Assembly: GCF_003863965.1 (NCBI RefSeq)
Contig: NZ_RRCN01000001.1
Coordinates: 5,949,071-6,013,070, forward strand
Source of the DNA: Paenibacillus oralis
Lineage (GTDB): Bacteria; Bacillota; Bacilli; Paenibacillales; Paenibacillaceae
Direction of reading: 5' to 3'
DNA: 64,000 bases
The translations under genes were made by a program, and so were the position numbers. The notes beneath the pieces are model-generated. The model was not told the origin of the DNA. It saw nothing but the letters and a program-made list of their open reading frames with translations, and ran no database searches. Positions 42,159 to 50,657 of the stretch are shown here, one piece after another (within the stretch, counting starts at the first letter, position 1; each line of letters begins with the position of its first letter).

Positions 42159-44093
42159 TTAAACCATCGTTTTATTGACCGCTCTGATATAGCGGGCTCT
42201 GACGATCAGAAAATACACGATCTGGACGGCGAGGAAAGCCGCCGAGGCGGTCAGCACGGGTACATAAACGGGGCCCATCGAGTTCATCATCTCCATGACC
42301 GGCCCAAGCACCACCAGCGACTGAAGCGCCGCCACCGCGATCGGGATAAAAAACAAAACGGCAATTTGAATCGTCGCCGAGACGTTCATCTCCCGGCTGC
42401 TGAGCCCGATTTTGGACAGGGAGCGATACATTGCCGCGTCGGCGGTCAGCTCCGTGTGCAATTTGAAATAAAGAAAGCTCGCCGAAGAGACCGAGAAAAT
42501 CAGCGCGATAAATACACCGATAAAACTAAAAAGAGAGAAGGTTTGTTTATAGGTGTAATAATCTTCCGCCCGCGATTGCAGGAAACCTTCATGATGTCCG
42601 CTTCGGCTCCACTCGGTCAGCTCAAGGCCCAGTTTCGTTTCCGGGTCCTCCTTGCTTGGCAGCTTGCCGGAACCGGGAACCATAAAGACGGTGTTATTTT
42701 GCACGTAACCTCCCCCGGCCCGATGTTCCTGCTCCAGCCGCTCGAATACCCCGTCCTCGACAACCAGCAGCTTCCCCGTATAGGATAGGAAGGCAGCCGG
42801 ATCCGTCCGGGCAACAACATGGAACGGGTACGCCGATTCCGCAATCCGCAGATCCATCGTATCCCCTTGCGGAAGATGATCGCGTTTAGTTTCCGGCGTT
42901 TGCACCAGCACCGCTTCGCTTTCGCCGAGCTGTTCCACCGTGTCGATATTCATAACCGATGCCAGGCGGTTAAACTGCGTTTGCGAAATCAGCATAGTCT
43001 CCTCTTCCCCCGCCGTGTAGCTGTTGTTTGCGATCAAATCCGCCTTTTCGAGGCGATATTCCAAGCCTGCCGCGCGGAGCGCTTTTTCGATGTACGCAAG
43101 ATCTTCCTCGGCCTTCGTTTTATCCCCGTCGCTGTAAGCTGTGTATCTAAAATTGAACGGGTTCCCCATAAAAGAATCCCTGATCGCCTGCTGGGAAGCC
43201 AGAACAAACCCGGTGCTCATGCAGGCCAAAGCGACAACGACGGTAACCAAAAACAGCATCCGCGCGTTATCCTTCAACTTATAGCTCATTTCGGAGATCC
43301 ACAGCAGATTCGTGCCCTTCCAGGCCGTCGCCCGGCTGCGCTGCAGTCTTCGGATGATCCAGACGGACAGCTGGGAGTAGAAAAAGTACGTTCCGGCGAT
43401 GCCGCTTACGGCCGCGATCAAAAGTCCAATTTCATCGAGCTTTTTCCCATGAAGAGCCCAATACCCGATCATGAGCAGGGCGATGCCGAACACGGAAATA
43501 AAAACGTTCGCTTTCGGTTCTTTTTTCGGCTTGCTGCTGCCCGTGAGCAAATCCAGAACTTGGCGTTTCCGAATAAACAACAGCGTAAACAGAGAGATAA
43601 ACAGAAACAACAGCACAAACGCGCCGGCGGTCAGCAGGATCGCTTTTGCGGGCCAGTAAAAGGGCAGTTCCTCCATATCGATCATCCTGGTGCTGACGAG
43701 CAGAAACACTTTGGACAACATTAGTCCCGCCGCGATTCCCGTTACGATGGCCACGGCGCCGATCAGCATATTTTCCAGGAAAATCAGCAGGTTAATCTGC
43801 CGGGATTCTGCGCCCAGGATCGTCAGGATGCCGAACTCGCGGTTCCGCGACTTCAGAAAAGCGCTGATGGAATACAACACGAAAAAGAAGGCGAACACAT
43901 AAACGATGACGGTGGCGATCGTCATGCCGGTCCGGGTCATGTTGCCCATGGGGGAGCCGGCGATGTTCGGGTGATTAATAAAGACGGCGTAGGTGAAAAA
44001 AATCATGACCATAAATGCGCTGCTCAGCAAATAGGCGACATAAGCGCGGGCATTGCGGCGGACGTTGTTAAACGCGAATTGAGGAAAGTTCAC
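42159..44093 (-). CDS. bceB: BceB-type ABC permease (FtsX-like)
   Basis: A 644-residue permease with ten predicted helices and a large extracellular loop of about 210 residues (~290-500), the hallmark of BceB peptide-antibiotic transporters. Two FtsX regions are visible (~50-200 and ~520-640). The frame is open to 44237, but GTG 44093 (MNFPQFAFNNVRRNARAY) is preferred: GGGAGGGG precedes it, and the length then matches the family (~646 aa). It overlaps bceA by 26 bp. With the kinase it would act as the sensor and detoxification unit for bacitracin-like peptides. Confidence 0.88.
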   Translation of the reverse strand: MNFPQFAFNNVRRNARAYVAYLLSSAFMVMIFFTYAVFINHPNIAGSPMGNMTRTGMTIATVIVYVFAFFFVLYSISAFLKSRNREFGILTILGAESRQINLLIFLENMLIGAVAIVTGIAAGLMLSKVFLLVSTRMIDMEELPFYWPAKAILLTAGAFVLLFLFISLFTLLFIRKRQVLDLLTGSSKPKKEPKANVFISVFGIALLMIGYWALHGKKLDEIGLLIAAVSGIAGTYFFYSQLSVWIIRRLQRSRATAWKGTNLLWISEMSYKLKDNARMLFLVTVVVALACMSTGFVLASQQAIRDSFMGNPFNFRYTAYSDGDKTKAEEDLAYIEKALRAAGLEYRLEKADLIANNSYTAGEEETMLISQTQFNRLASVMNIDTVEQLGESEAVLVQTPETKRDHLPQGDTMDLRIAESAYPFHVVARTDPAAFLSYTGKLLVVEDGVFERLEQEHRAGGGYVQNNTVFMVPGSGKLPSKEDPETKLGLELTEWSRSGHHEGFLQSRAEDYYTYKQTFSLFSFIGVFIALIFSVSSASFLYFKLHTELTADAAMYRSLSKIGLSSREMNVSATIQIAVLFFIPIAVAALQSLVVLGPVMEMMNSMGPVYVPVLTASAAFLAVQIVYFLIVRARYIRAVNKTMV

Positions 44094-44838
44094 GCGTATC
44101 CCCTCCCCAGAACGACAGCATATCGATGATTTTTTGGAAAAAAGCCTGGCGATTCTCGCCGCGGTGAATTTCCGCCGCCAACTTGCCGTCTTTAATGAAG
44201 ACGATGCGGTTGCAGTAGCTTGCGGCCACCGGATCATGCGTCACCAGCATCAGCGTCGTTCCGTCCTGCTCGTTAATTTCGGCCAGCGACTCCATGACCG
44301 CCCGCGAGGATTGGGAATCCAGCGCCCCGGTCGGCTCGTCCGCCAGCAGCAGCACGGGAGACCCGATAATGGCGCGGGCAATCGCCGTCCGCTGCCGCTG
44401 TCCGCCCGAGATTTCGTAGACGCGTTTGTTCAGAATCCCGCCAATGCCAAGTTTGGAGGCCGTCCGGGCCAGCAGCGCCTCCGCTTCTTTCAGCGGACGT
44501 CTGTCCAGCGTCAGCGGCAGGACGATATTTTCCGCCACGGTAAGCGTATCGAGCAGATTGAAATCCTGAAACACGAAGCCGAGCTGTTTGCGCCGAAAGT
44601 GCGCCAACTCTCTTTTTTTCATATTGTACGGGTTGAGTCCCCCGATTCGGACTTCGCCCGAGCTGGGCCGGTCGATGGTCGATACCATGTTCAGCAGGGT
44701 GGTTTTCCCGCTGCCCGACGGCCCCATGATGCCGACAAACTCCCCTTCGCGGATCGTCAGATGAATATCGGTCAGGGCATGCGTCGCCACTTTACCGCTG
44801 TAAACTTTGTTTAATGCTTTGACTTCAAGAATATCCAA
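44068..44838 (-). CDS. bceA: BceA-type ABC transporter ATP-binding protein
   Basis: A 256-residue ATPase with Walker A (GPSGSGKTTLLNM), Q-loop (FVFQDFNLLDTLTVAENI), signature (EISGGQRQRTAIARA), Walker B (LLLADEPTGALDS) and H-loop (VTHDPVAA). NIVLPLTLDRRPL is a BceA-type run. The partner permease overlaps by 26 bp. Upstream, about 170 bp separate it from the kinase gene and carry a palindrome that may bind the regulator. Confidence 0.92.
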   Translation of the reverse strand: MDILEVKALNKVYSGKVATHALTDIHLTIREGEFVGIMGPSGSGKTTLLNMVSTIDRPSSGEVRIGGLNPYNMKKRELAHFRRKQLGFVFQDFNLLDTLTVAENIVLPLTLDRRPLKEAEALLARTASKLGIGGILNKRVYEISGGQRQRTAIARAIIGSPVLLLADEPTGALDSQSSRAVMESLAEINEQDGTTLMLVTHDPVAASYCNRIVFIKDGKLAAEIHRGENRQAFFQKIIDMLSFWGGDTRELSSIRV

Positions 44839-44919
44839 GCTTAAAGCAGCTCCTTTCTGTGCCGTTGCAAATTATATCCTAACTTTACGCCAGTTCCGCA
44901 TTAAGCTGCCATCGGTTTA

Positions 44920-44960
44920 GGTGAACCGAACCTTACATTTGCGATAAGGTTGTGTTCGCC
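44920..44960 (-). promoter_or_regulatory. Candidate regulator-binding palindrome upstream of bceA
   Basis: AACCTTA (44929-44935) and TAAGGTT (44945-44951) flank nine bases, and GGTGAAC / GTTCGCC extend the symmetry on the outside. It lies 80 bp upstream of the bceA start, where BceR-type regulators bind in Bacillus. Function is inferred from position. Confidence 0.5.
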
Positions 44961-45008
44961 TTTTCGTTCGGATGGCTGTCCAGCATAACGGAAGAAGACA
45001 CACCCCCT

Positions 45009-46013
45009 TTAGGATGTGCCTTCATTGGCGTGCGCTTTGCGCAGGGTCAAGCTAATCGTGGTGCCTTCGCCGGGCGCGGATTCCAGCTCCACTTCATGGC
45101 CCAGCTTGCCGGCGATTTCCCGCACAAGATACAGCCCCATGCCAGTCGATTCGCGGTACTGCCTTCCCCGCTCTCCCGTAAAATACGGATGGAACACCCG
45201 GCCCATGTCCTCCGGGGCAATCCCGATCCCTTCGTCGCAAATGTGGAGCTTGATGTACTCCCCGGCGTCTTCCGCGGCCAGATGCACCGCTTTGCCGGGA
45301 CCGCCCGAATAGTTCACCGCATTGGTTAAAATCTGGCCCAGCATAAAGCGAAACCACTTGGCATCTGTATAGACCCGCACCTCACTGCCGATATCGAATT
45401 TGGGCGTAATGCCTTTGCGGATGAACAGTGTGCGGTTCTCCGCGACGGCTTCGCTGGCCGCCGCGCGCAGTCCGATGGCTTGGACGGCGAAATCCTGCTC
45501 GAAATGCTCCAGCCGTGCGGTATAGAGGACCATATCGAGACCTTTGCGGATCCGGTCCAGCTCCTCGCGGATACTTTCGGCCGGCTCGTCCTCCACTTCG
45601 GAAAGCGTCAGCTGAATCACGGAGAGCGGCGTTTTCATCTGATGGACCCAGCGGTTCACAAAAGTGAGATGCTGCTCGGTCCGGCTTTGCTGCCGGTGGA
45701 GCTGTTCGCGGTACAATCGCTCGTAATGGCCGATCCGCCCGTGTAAGGCTTCCGGCAGCGGAGCCTCCCCCAGCGGCGGATTGAGAAACTCCCCGGACGG
45801 CTCCTCCGCCGCAAGCTCCTTGTACATCGCCCGGTGCGTGGCATACCGGAATCCCAAATAGACGGCCAACACCGAACCGCTTAACAGAACGCCGTACAGG
45901 ACAACCCGCACCGGCCGCCCTTCGCCCGTCAGCCAGTAAACGAACGGGACAAGCAGCATTTGCACGGTAAAAAACAGAACGAGCGGGAACTGATCTTTCC
46001 AAAACAGCCTCAT
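45009..46013 (-). CDS. bceS: BceS-type intramembrane-sensing histidine kinase
   Basis: A 334-residue kinase with two N-terminal helices (~12-30 and ~36-56) and almost no extracellular loop, as in BceS kinases, which sense through the transporter. The His box is RWVHQMKTPLSVIQL and the ATPase domain has NAVNYSGGPGK (N), ICDEGIGIAPEDM (G1) and GMGLYLVREIAGKLGH (G2). ATG 46013 overlaps the regulator stop by four bases (ATGA); an upstream in-frame extension is only read-through of the regulator gene. Confidence 0.9.
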   Translation of the reverse strand: MRLFWKDQFPLVLFFTVQMLLVPFVYWLTGEGRPVRVVLYGVLLSGSVLAVYLGFRYATHRAMYKELAAEEPSGEFLNPPLGEAPLPEALHGRIGHYERLYREQLHRQQSRTEQHLTFVNRWVHQMKTPLSVIQLTLSEVEDEPAESIREELDRIRKGLDMVLYTARLEHFEQDFAVQAIGLRAAASEAVAENRTLFIRKGITPKFDIGSEVRVYTDAKWFRFMLGQILTNAVNYSGGPGKAVHLAAEDAGEYIKLHICDEGIGIAPEDMGRVFHPYFTGERGRQYRESTGMGLYLVREIAGKLGHEVELESAPGEGTTISLTLRKAHANEGTS

Positions 46014-46714
46014 GCCGAAGGCTCCTTGTCCGCCGCGATCCGGTAGCCGGCGCCCCGGACCGTTTCGATGAGGTCTCCCGTTCCCAGCTCTCTCAGTTTC
46101 CGGCGTACTCTCGTAATATAAACGTTCAGCGTATTGTCGTCGATAAAATGCTGATCCTCCCACATCATGTCCAGCAGCCGCTCCCGGCTGACGACCCGGC
46201 CGCCTTTTTCCATCAGCATCGTAAGCAGGTCGGCTTCTTTTTGCGTAAAATCAATCGTGTTCCCTTGATAAGACGCCATATAGCGCTCCGGGTACAGCAC
46301 GATCCCCGCATATTCGATCGTCCTTTCCCGCTCCCGCCCGGAGGCGTAAGCGCCCACGGCGCGGCGGAGCTGGCTGCGGATTTTGGCCATCACAATCTCC
46401 ATGTCGAACGGTTTCGTAATGTAATCGTCCGCTCCGTTTTCCAACGCCATCACCTGATCCATCTGACCTTCGCGCGCCGAGATAAAAATGATTGGGCAAA
46501 GCGACTTCGCCCGGATTTGCCGGCACCAATAGAAGCCGTCGAATTTCGGCAGATTCACATCCAGCAGCACCAAATCGGGCTGCGTTTCCAGGAACGTGTC
46601 CAGCACCCGGCTGAAGTCCTCCACAACCCGCGCGTCAAAATCATATTTCATCATGAACGAGTGCAGCTTGTCCGCAATTTTCATGTCATCCTCGACGATG
46701 AGGATCGTGTACAC
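46010..46714 (-). CDS. bceR: BceR-type OmpR-family response regulator
   Basis: A 234-residue regulator. The receiver domain has ILIVEDD, phospho-Asp in DLVLLDVNLPKFDG and the conserved Lys in DYITKPFD. The winged-helix domain has DFTQKEADLLTMLMEKGGRVVSRERLLDMMWED and VYITRVRRKLRELG. GTG 46714 is the start, preceded by AGGAGAGGG at seven bases; the longer frame to 46813 lacks support. First gene of the module; it should activate bceAB when peptides bind. Confidence 0.9.
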   Translation of the reverse strand: MYTILIVEDDMKIADKLHSFMMKYDFDARVVEDFSRVLDTFLETQPDLVLLDVNLPKFDGFYWCRQIRAKSLCPIIFISAREGQMDQVMALENGADDYITKPFDMEIVMAKIRSQLRRAVGAYASGRERERTIEYAGIVLYPERYMASYQGNTIDFTQKEADLLTMLMEKGGRVVSRERLLDMMWEDQHFIDDNTLNVYITRVRRKLRELGTGDLIETVRGAGYRIAADKEPSA

Positions 46715-46852
46715 TTTGAATCCCTCTCCTTTCCCTCCGAGCAATCCTGTCTTATCACTATACCGAACTTTTTTCCTAGCTTCTATATAAAATAAAGCCA
46801 AAAAAGCCGACAAGATATAGGTGGAAAAATAGAATGATGGAGTGAGACTACC

Positions 46853-47980
46853 ATGAAACAGTTGCTGGGAATAAGCGGCGTATTGCTAATCACCGGCATG
46901 CTGCTGGGGGCGTGTGGCGGCCGGGCGGATGTGCCCGGGAACAAAGCTCAGGCGGACGAAGTTCCCGTGCAGGAGACAAAGATCAATGCCGCCTCTTCCG
47001 GTACTAAAGGGTCTGCCGAAACTAAAGAACCAAGCGCTGCTCAAGAAAAATGCGCGTCCTTTTATCCCCACGGCGGAGGGGCGTCCGATGCCGATATCGT
47101 GGTGGATGACGAAGGGCCAACGGCCATATTGGCGGCCGAGGACGGCACGCGTACGGAATACGGGATATCCGGCGCGGCGATGAACGCAAGCGTGGAGGCG
47201 TTGAAGAAGCTTAAGGCCTGCGGAGTGGACTTGAATACACCGGACGCTCAAGGAGAGACGGCCTTGATGTTGGCCGTTGAAAACAAAACGTTTGCATCTG
47301 ATAGTCAGCAAGCGGCAAAGTATGACCAGGCTGTGGATTATTTGCTGGAGCAGAAGGTGAACGTAAATGCCAAATCGAAAGCAGGCCAAACCGCCTATAC
47401 GGTCGCTTATGTGAATCAAGATCAACAAACCGTGGAGAAGTTGGAGCCCTATGCAACCAGTGATGAACGCGCCACGGCAAAATTGTATACGGAACTTGGC
47501 AACCTGACCTTGAAAGAGGTGAAGCGGTTGGTGGAGCAGGATCACGCCGATGTGAACGCGGGATTCGGCCAGCATGAATTTCCGTCCTTCTTCGCCGCCG
47601 TGGAGCTTGGCCGGACGGATATCGCGGCCTATCTGATCGGGCACGGAGCCGATTTGTCCCTGCGGCCGGGCGATGAAGGCGGGATATCGATCCTCCATTA
47701 TGCGGTGTCGTTTGGAAACCTGCCGCTAACCAAACTGCTGCTGGAAGGAAATTACGGCTTTGATGCCAATGAGACGGATGGTTTGGGAATTCCCTTGTTA
47801 TCACGGGCTGTAAGCCAGTCGAATTATGAGATGGTCAACTATCTGATTGAGCAAGGGGCTAAGGCTAACGCGACGTATTGGGATTATGGAGAAGAGGTTA
47901 CGATTCTGCAAGATGTTGATGAAGATGATCCGGACGGACTAAAAATTAAGCGACTGCTGATCGAGCATGGCGCCAAATAA
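46853..47980 (+). CDS. Ankyrin-repeat lipoprotein
   Basis: A 375-residue protein with a lipoprotein signal (lipobox LLGAC, Cys at 21), then a ~70-residue low-complexity linker. Four or five ankyrin-type repeats follow from residue ~115 (DLNTPDAQGETALMLAVENK, VNAKSKAGQTAYTVAYVNQD, GISILHYAVSFGNLPLTKLL, and GIPLLSRAVSQSNYEMVNYL). It should sit on the outer membrane face and bind a protein partner. It diverges from bceR across ~140 bp, but no functional link is established. Confidence 0.85.
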   Translation: MKQLLGISGVLLITGMLLGACGGRADVPGNKAQADEVPVQETKINAASSGTKGSAETKEPSAAQEKCASFYPHGGGASDADIVVDDEGPTAILAAEDGTRTEYGISGAAMNASVEALKKLKACGVDLNTPDAQGETALMLAVENKTFASDSQQAAKYDQAVDYLLEQKVNVNAKSKAGQTAYTVAYVNQDQQTVEKLEPYATSDERATAKLYTELGNLTLKEVKRLVEQDHADVNAGFGQHEFPSFFAAVELGRTDIAAYLIGHGADLSLRPGDEGGISILHYAVSFGNLPLTKLLLEGNYGFDANETDGLGIPLLSRAVSQSNYEMVNYLIEQGAKANATYWDYGEEVTILQDVDEDDPDGLKIKRLLIEHGAK

Positions 47981-47988
47981 ATGAGAAG

Positions 47989-48025
47989 GCCGCTCCGCAA
48001 ATCTAAACCAGACTTGCGAAGCGGC
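47989..48025. terminator. Hairpin between converging genes
   Basis: GCCGCT-GCAAATC pairs imperfectly with GACTTGC-AGCGGC. No strong T run is present on either side, so termination is only moderately likely. Confidence 0.45.
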
Positions 48026-48038
48026 TGTCTCGTATTTA

Positions 48039-49016
48039 TCAAGACTGCAAAAATGACGGGTAACGCGCTCCCGCCGCAGCCCCTTTCGGCGAAATCCGTT
48101 CGATCTCCGCCAATTCCTCCGCGCTGAGCGTCACCTCCAGAGCGCCGAGATTTTCCCGGACCCGGTCCAGCCGCTTCGTGCCGGGAATCGGCACGATCTG
48201 CTCTCCCTGCGCAAGCAGCCAGGCGAGCGCCAGTTGAGACGCCGTACAGCCTTTGCGGACGGCAAACTTTTCGATGAGAGCCACGACCTCCAGGTTTTTA
48301 TTGAAGTTTTCGCCCTGAAATCTCGGGTAATAACGGCGGTAATCATCTTCGGGAAGATCGTCGAAGGAGCGGATTTGTCCGGTCAGGAACCCGCGGCCAA
48401 GCGGGCTGTACGGAACAAAACCGATGCCGAGTTCACGCAGAACGGGCAGCACCTCATCCTCCACTTCGCGGCTCCAAAGCGAATATTCCGTTTCCACCGC
48501 GGTAAGCGGGTGCACCGCATGCGCGCGGCGAATTTGCTCGGCGGTCGCTTCCGACAAGCCGATATAGCGTATTTTGCCGGCCTGGACAAGCTCCGCCATA
48601 GCGCCCGCCGTCTCCTCGATCGGCGTATTCGGATCTATGCGGTGCTGGTAATACAGGTCGATATAATCGACGCCAAGCGCCAGCAGGCTCGCGTCAACCG
48701 ATTTTTTTACATAGGCGGGGTGTCCATGGACTTTCAGATCCGGCGATACAATGCCGAATTTGGTCGCAATCACTGCCTGGTCCCGGCGTCCTTTTAAGGC
48801 GCGGCCGACCAGCCGCTCATTGCCGCCGAACTTTCCTTGCATAAATTCCTCGCCGTAAATATCCGCCGTATCGAACAGCGTAACGCCAAGATCCAGCGCG
48901 CCGTGTATGGTACGAACCGACTCTTCGTTGTCCGGCATCATCATCGTGCCCAGGCCAAGGGCCGACACTTCAAGCCCAAGGCTTCCGAGTTTCCTTTGTG
49001 TTATCGATTTTCCCAG
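48039..49016 (-). CDS. Aldo/keto reductase with non-canonical start codon
   Basis: The sequence follows the AKR11/AKR-family pattern. It has GTMMMPDNE, FDTADIYGE (catalytic Asp/Tyr region), IATKFGI (Lys), YIDLYYQHRIDP (His), LSEATAEQI and IPIPGTKRLDRVREN. The usual N-terminus is present before the first standard start: ITQRKLGSLGLEVSALGLG, where the Ile is ATA in place of the expected ATG. The GTG at 48968 would remove the first beta-strand and has no ribosome site. CTG 49016 lies six bases after AGAGGGG and is the better candidate, giving 325 residues. NADPH-dependent carbonyl reduction is the family activity. Confidence 0.82.
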   Translation of the reverse strand: MGKSITQRKLGSLGLEVSALGLGTMMMPDNEESVRTIHGALDLGVTLFDTADIYGEEFMQGKFGGNERLVGRALKGRRDQAVIATKFGIVSPDLKVHGHPAYVKKSVDASLLALGVDYIDLYYQHRIDPNTPIEETAGAMAELVQAGKIRYIGLSEATAEQIRRAHAVHPLTAVETEYSLWSREVEDEVLPVLRELGIGFVPYSPLGRGFLTGQIRSFDDLPEDDYRRYYPRFQGENFNKNLEVVALIEKFAVRKGCTASQLALAWLLAQGEQIVPIPGTKRLDRVRENLGALEVTLSAEELAEIERISPKGAAAGARYPSFLQS

Positions 49017-49123
49017 CTTAATCCCCTCTTTTCCGCAGCTTTAAATATGGATCATTAAAACATGATCTTATTCTAAAACGCGGTTCAAGGAGCAGCCACA
49101 GTACGCTTTTACTAGTAATGGCA

Positions 49124-49966
49124 CTACCAGGCTGACACCGGGGTGTAAATGCATAGGTGCAGATCGGGATGATCCGTCGTAAATTCTAACGAATTGATAT
49201 CGTAAACAAGAACTTGATTTTCGTCAGATCTACGGTAAAAAACCCGGGTCACTCTCTTCACTTCCACACGATGCAGCTGCCAAAGGTCCGCAAATTCAGC
49301 GGATTCCTTGGAGAGCTCGGCCACGAACTGCGCGAACCACGGGTCATGCGCATATTTGTCATAGGAAGTGCGGAAAATCGCCACCGAATGCGCCGCCATC
49401 TCTTCCCAGTTGATCAGGCCTTTTCGCATCTCCGGATCGGTGAACAGCATAGTCATCATATTCCGCTGCCCCTCCGGCCGCGACGAAAAATCCGCTATGC
49501 ACTCATCGACCGCACGGTTCCAGACCAGCAGTTCGGCCCGGTCATTGCTGATAAAACAAGGAAAAGCCATCGCACCTACAATTTCTTTCCACTGCGGTTT
49601 TACTTCCGTCGTAATCTTCGTCACCGCTTCAGGCTCGTTGGCATTCCACAGCTCGAGCAAATGCATATGCTCATCCGGGCTCAGCCTGAGCGCCTTGCCG
49701 ATGCTTTCGATCACATCCCGGGACACGGCAACTTCCCGCCCCTGCTCCAGCCATGTGTAATAGGTTGCGCTAACGCCCGCCAAAATCGCGACCTCCTCAC
49801 GCCGCAAGCCCGGCGTCCGGCGCTGGCCGTGCGATCTTGGCAAGCCCGCCTGTTCCGGCTGCAGCCGGGCCCGGCGCGATTTCAAATAATCGCCCAACGT
49901 TTTGGCGCGGGTGCTGTTTAAGTCCGTTCTTACGAGATTACCGTTAATCCCGTTTTGGTCGAGCAT
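49124..49966 (-). CDS. XRE-family regulator with MmyB-like ligand-binding domain
   Basis: A 280-residue regulator. The HTH domain (~20-90) has LGDYLKSRRARLQPEQAGLP and TPGLRREEVAILAGVSATYYTWLEQGR, the hallmark of this group. The C-terminal MmyB-like domain (~110-280, PAS-like with a fatty-acid-type pocket) has WNRAVDECIADF and ends LHLCIYTP. ATG 49966 has AGAGGTGG upstream; the longer frame starts 13 codons earlier. Family regulators often control neighbouring dehydrogenases, so the aldo/keto reductase is a possible target, although convergent placement is not seen. Confidence 0.88.
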   Translation of the reverse strand: MLDQNGINGNLVRTDLNSTRAKTLGDYLKSRRARLQPEQAGLPRSHGQRRTPGLRREEVAILAGVSATYYTWLEQGREVAVSRDVIESIGKALRLSPDEHMHLLELWNANEPEAVTKITTEVKPQWKEIVGAMAFPCFISNDRAELLVWNRAVDECIADFSSRPEGQRNMMTMLFTDPEMRKGLINWEEMAAHSVAIFRTSYDKYAHDPWFAQFVAELSKESAEFADLWQLHRVEVKRVTRVFYRRSDENQVLVYDINSLEFTTDHPDLHLCIYTPVSAW

Positions 49967-50291
49967 GGGAACCACCTCTTTCTCTTGACTTGGTTTGTAA
50001 ACCAAATTGTATCATGGCCTTATGCACTGACAACAGCGTTAAGGAGAAGGAATGCCGCAATGAAAGCGCTATAAAAAATCCCATTTTCAAAAAATTCTCC
50101 TATATCCTAAGCTCCCCCCTTACTAAATAATGAAGGAAAGCGCTGCAGAACGCTAATTTTCCCGGGGAAAACAAGTCGTTTATCATAACGGCCTACGTTC
50201 TATACGATACATTGGATGACCAAAGTTTGGCTTAAACAGAAAACGGAGCTGGGTGATCAGTTAGGCGGAACCGCTCAAGCGTGTCATCTTT

Positions 50292-50475
50292 CTAACGGTT
50301 GCCATCGCTGCTATTTCGGCAAAATCAAGGGGATTTAAAATGTAACGGGTGTCCTGGAGCTTATTTTGCCTTTTTACGGGGTTTTGCCCCTTTTTTCATC
50401 GGAATAAGCACGCTCACAACCGTAGAAATGGAATCCCCGCCTTTTCGGCTAAATAAGCGCGACTACAACCGTTAG
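50292..50475. repeat. Intergenic repeat bounded by CTAACGGTTG / CAACCGTTAG (second copy)
   Basis: CTAACGGTTG (50292-50301) and CAACCGTTAG (50466-50475) bound 184 bp, and a near-copy of the latter lies at ~50418. Length and motif layout match the element at 20197-20380, though internal sequence is diverged. Confidence 0.6.
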
Positions 50476-50599
50476 CGCAGATGCCGTCCGGAATGATGAA
50501 GGCTGATCCTCGATCCACCGCTCAAACAAGCACCGACTTCTAAGTTGAACTCGAAGTATAATCTCACTCCGACACACCCGCGGCGGCAACCGCATACCG

Positions 50600-50648
50600 A
50601 AAAAAACAGCGGCAAGTCCGGGCATTTCCCGGCTTGCCGCTGCTTTTA
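50600..50648. terminator. Terminator after the GH172 gene
   Basis: CAGCGGCAAG-CCGGG pairs with CCCGG-CTTGCCGCTG around CATTT; the leftward copy is followed by a run of T. Confidence 0.85.
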
Positions 50649-50657
50649 ACTTTTAAC

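Larger units (their letters stand above)
50006..50657. other. Long intergenic region with repeat and terminator
   Basis: No gene recognised. It contains a cre-like GAAAGCGCTGCAGA near 50137-50150, the CTAACGGTTG element at 50292-50475, and the terminator near 50.6 kb. Confidence 0.5.

Noticed and set aside
40338..50648. Strong hairpins at 40338, 47989 and 50600 considered as ncRNA genes or riboswitches
   Set aside because: Each lies between gene ends with flanking A/T runs or converging genes; simple terminators explain them.
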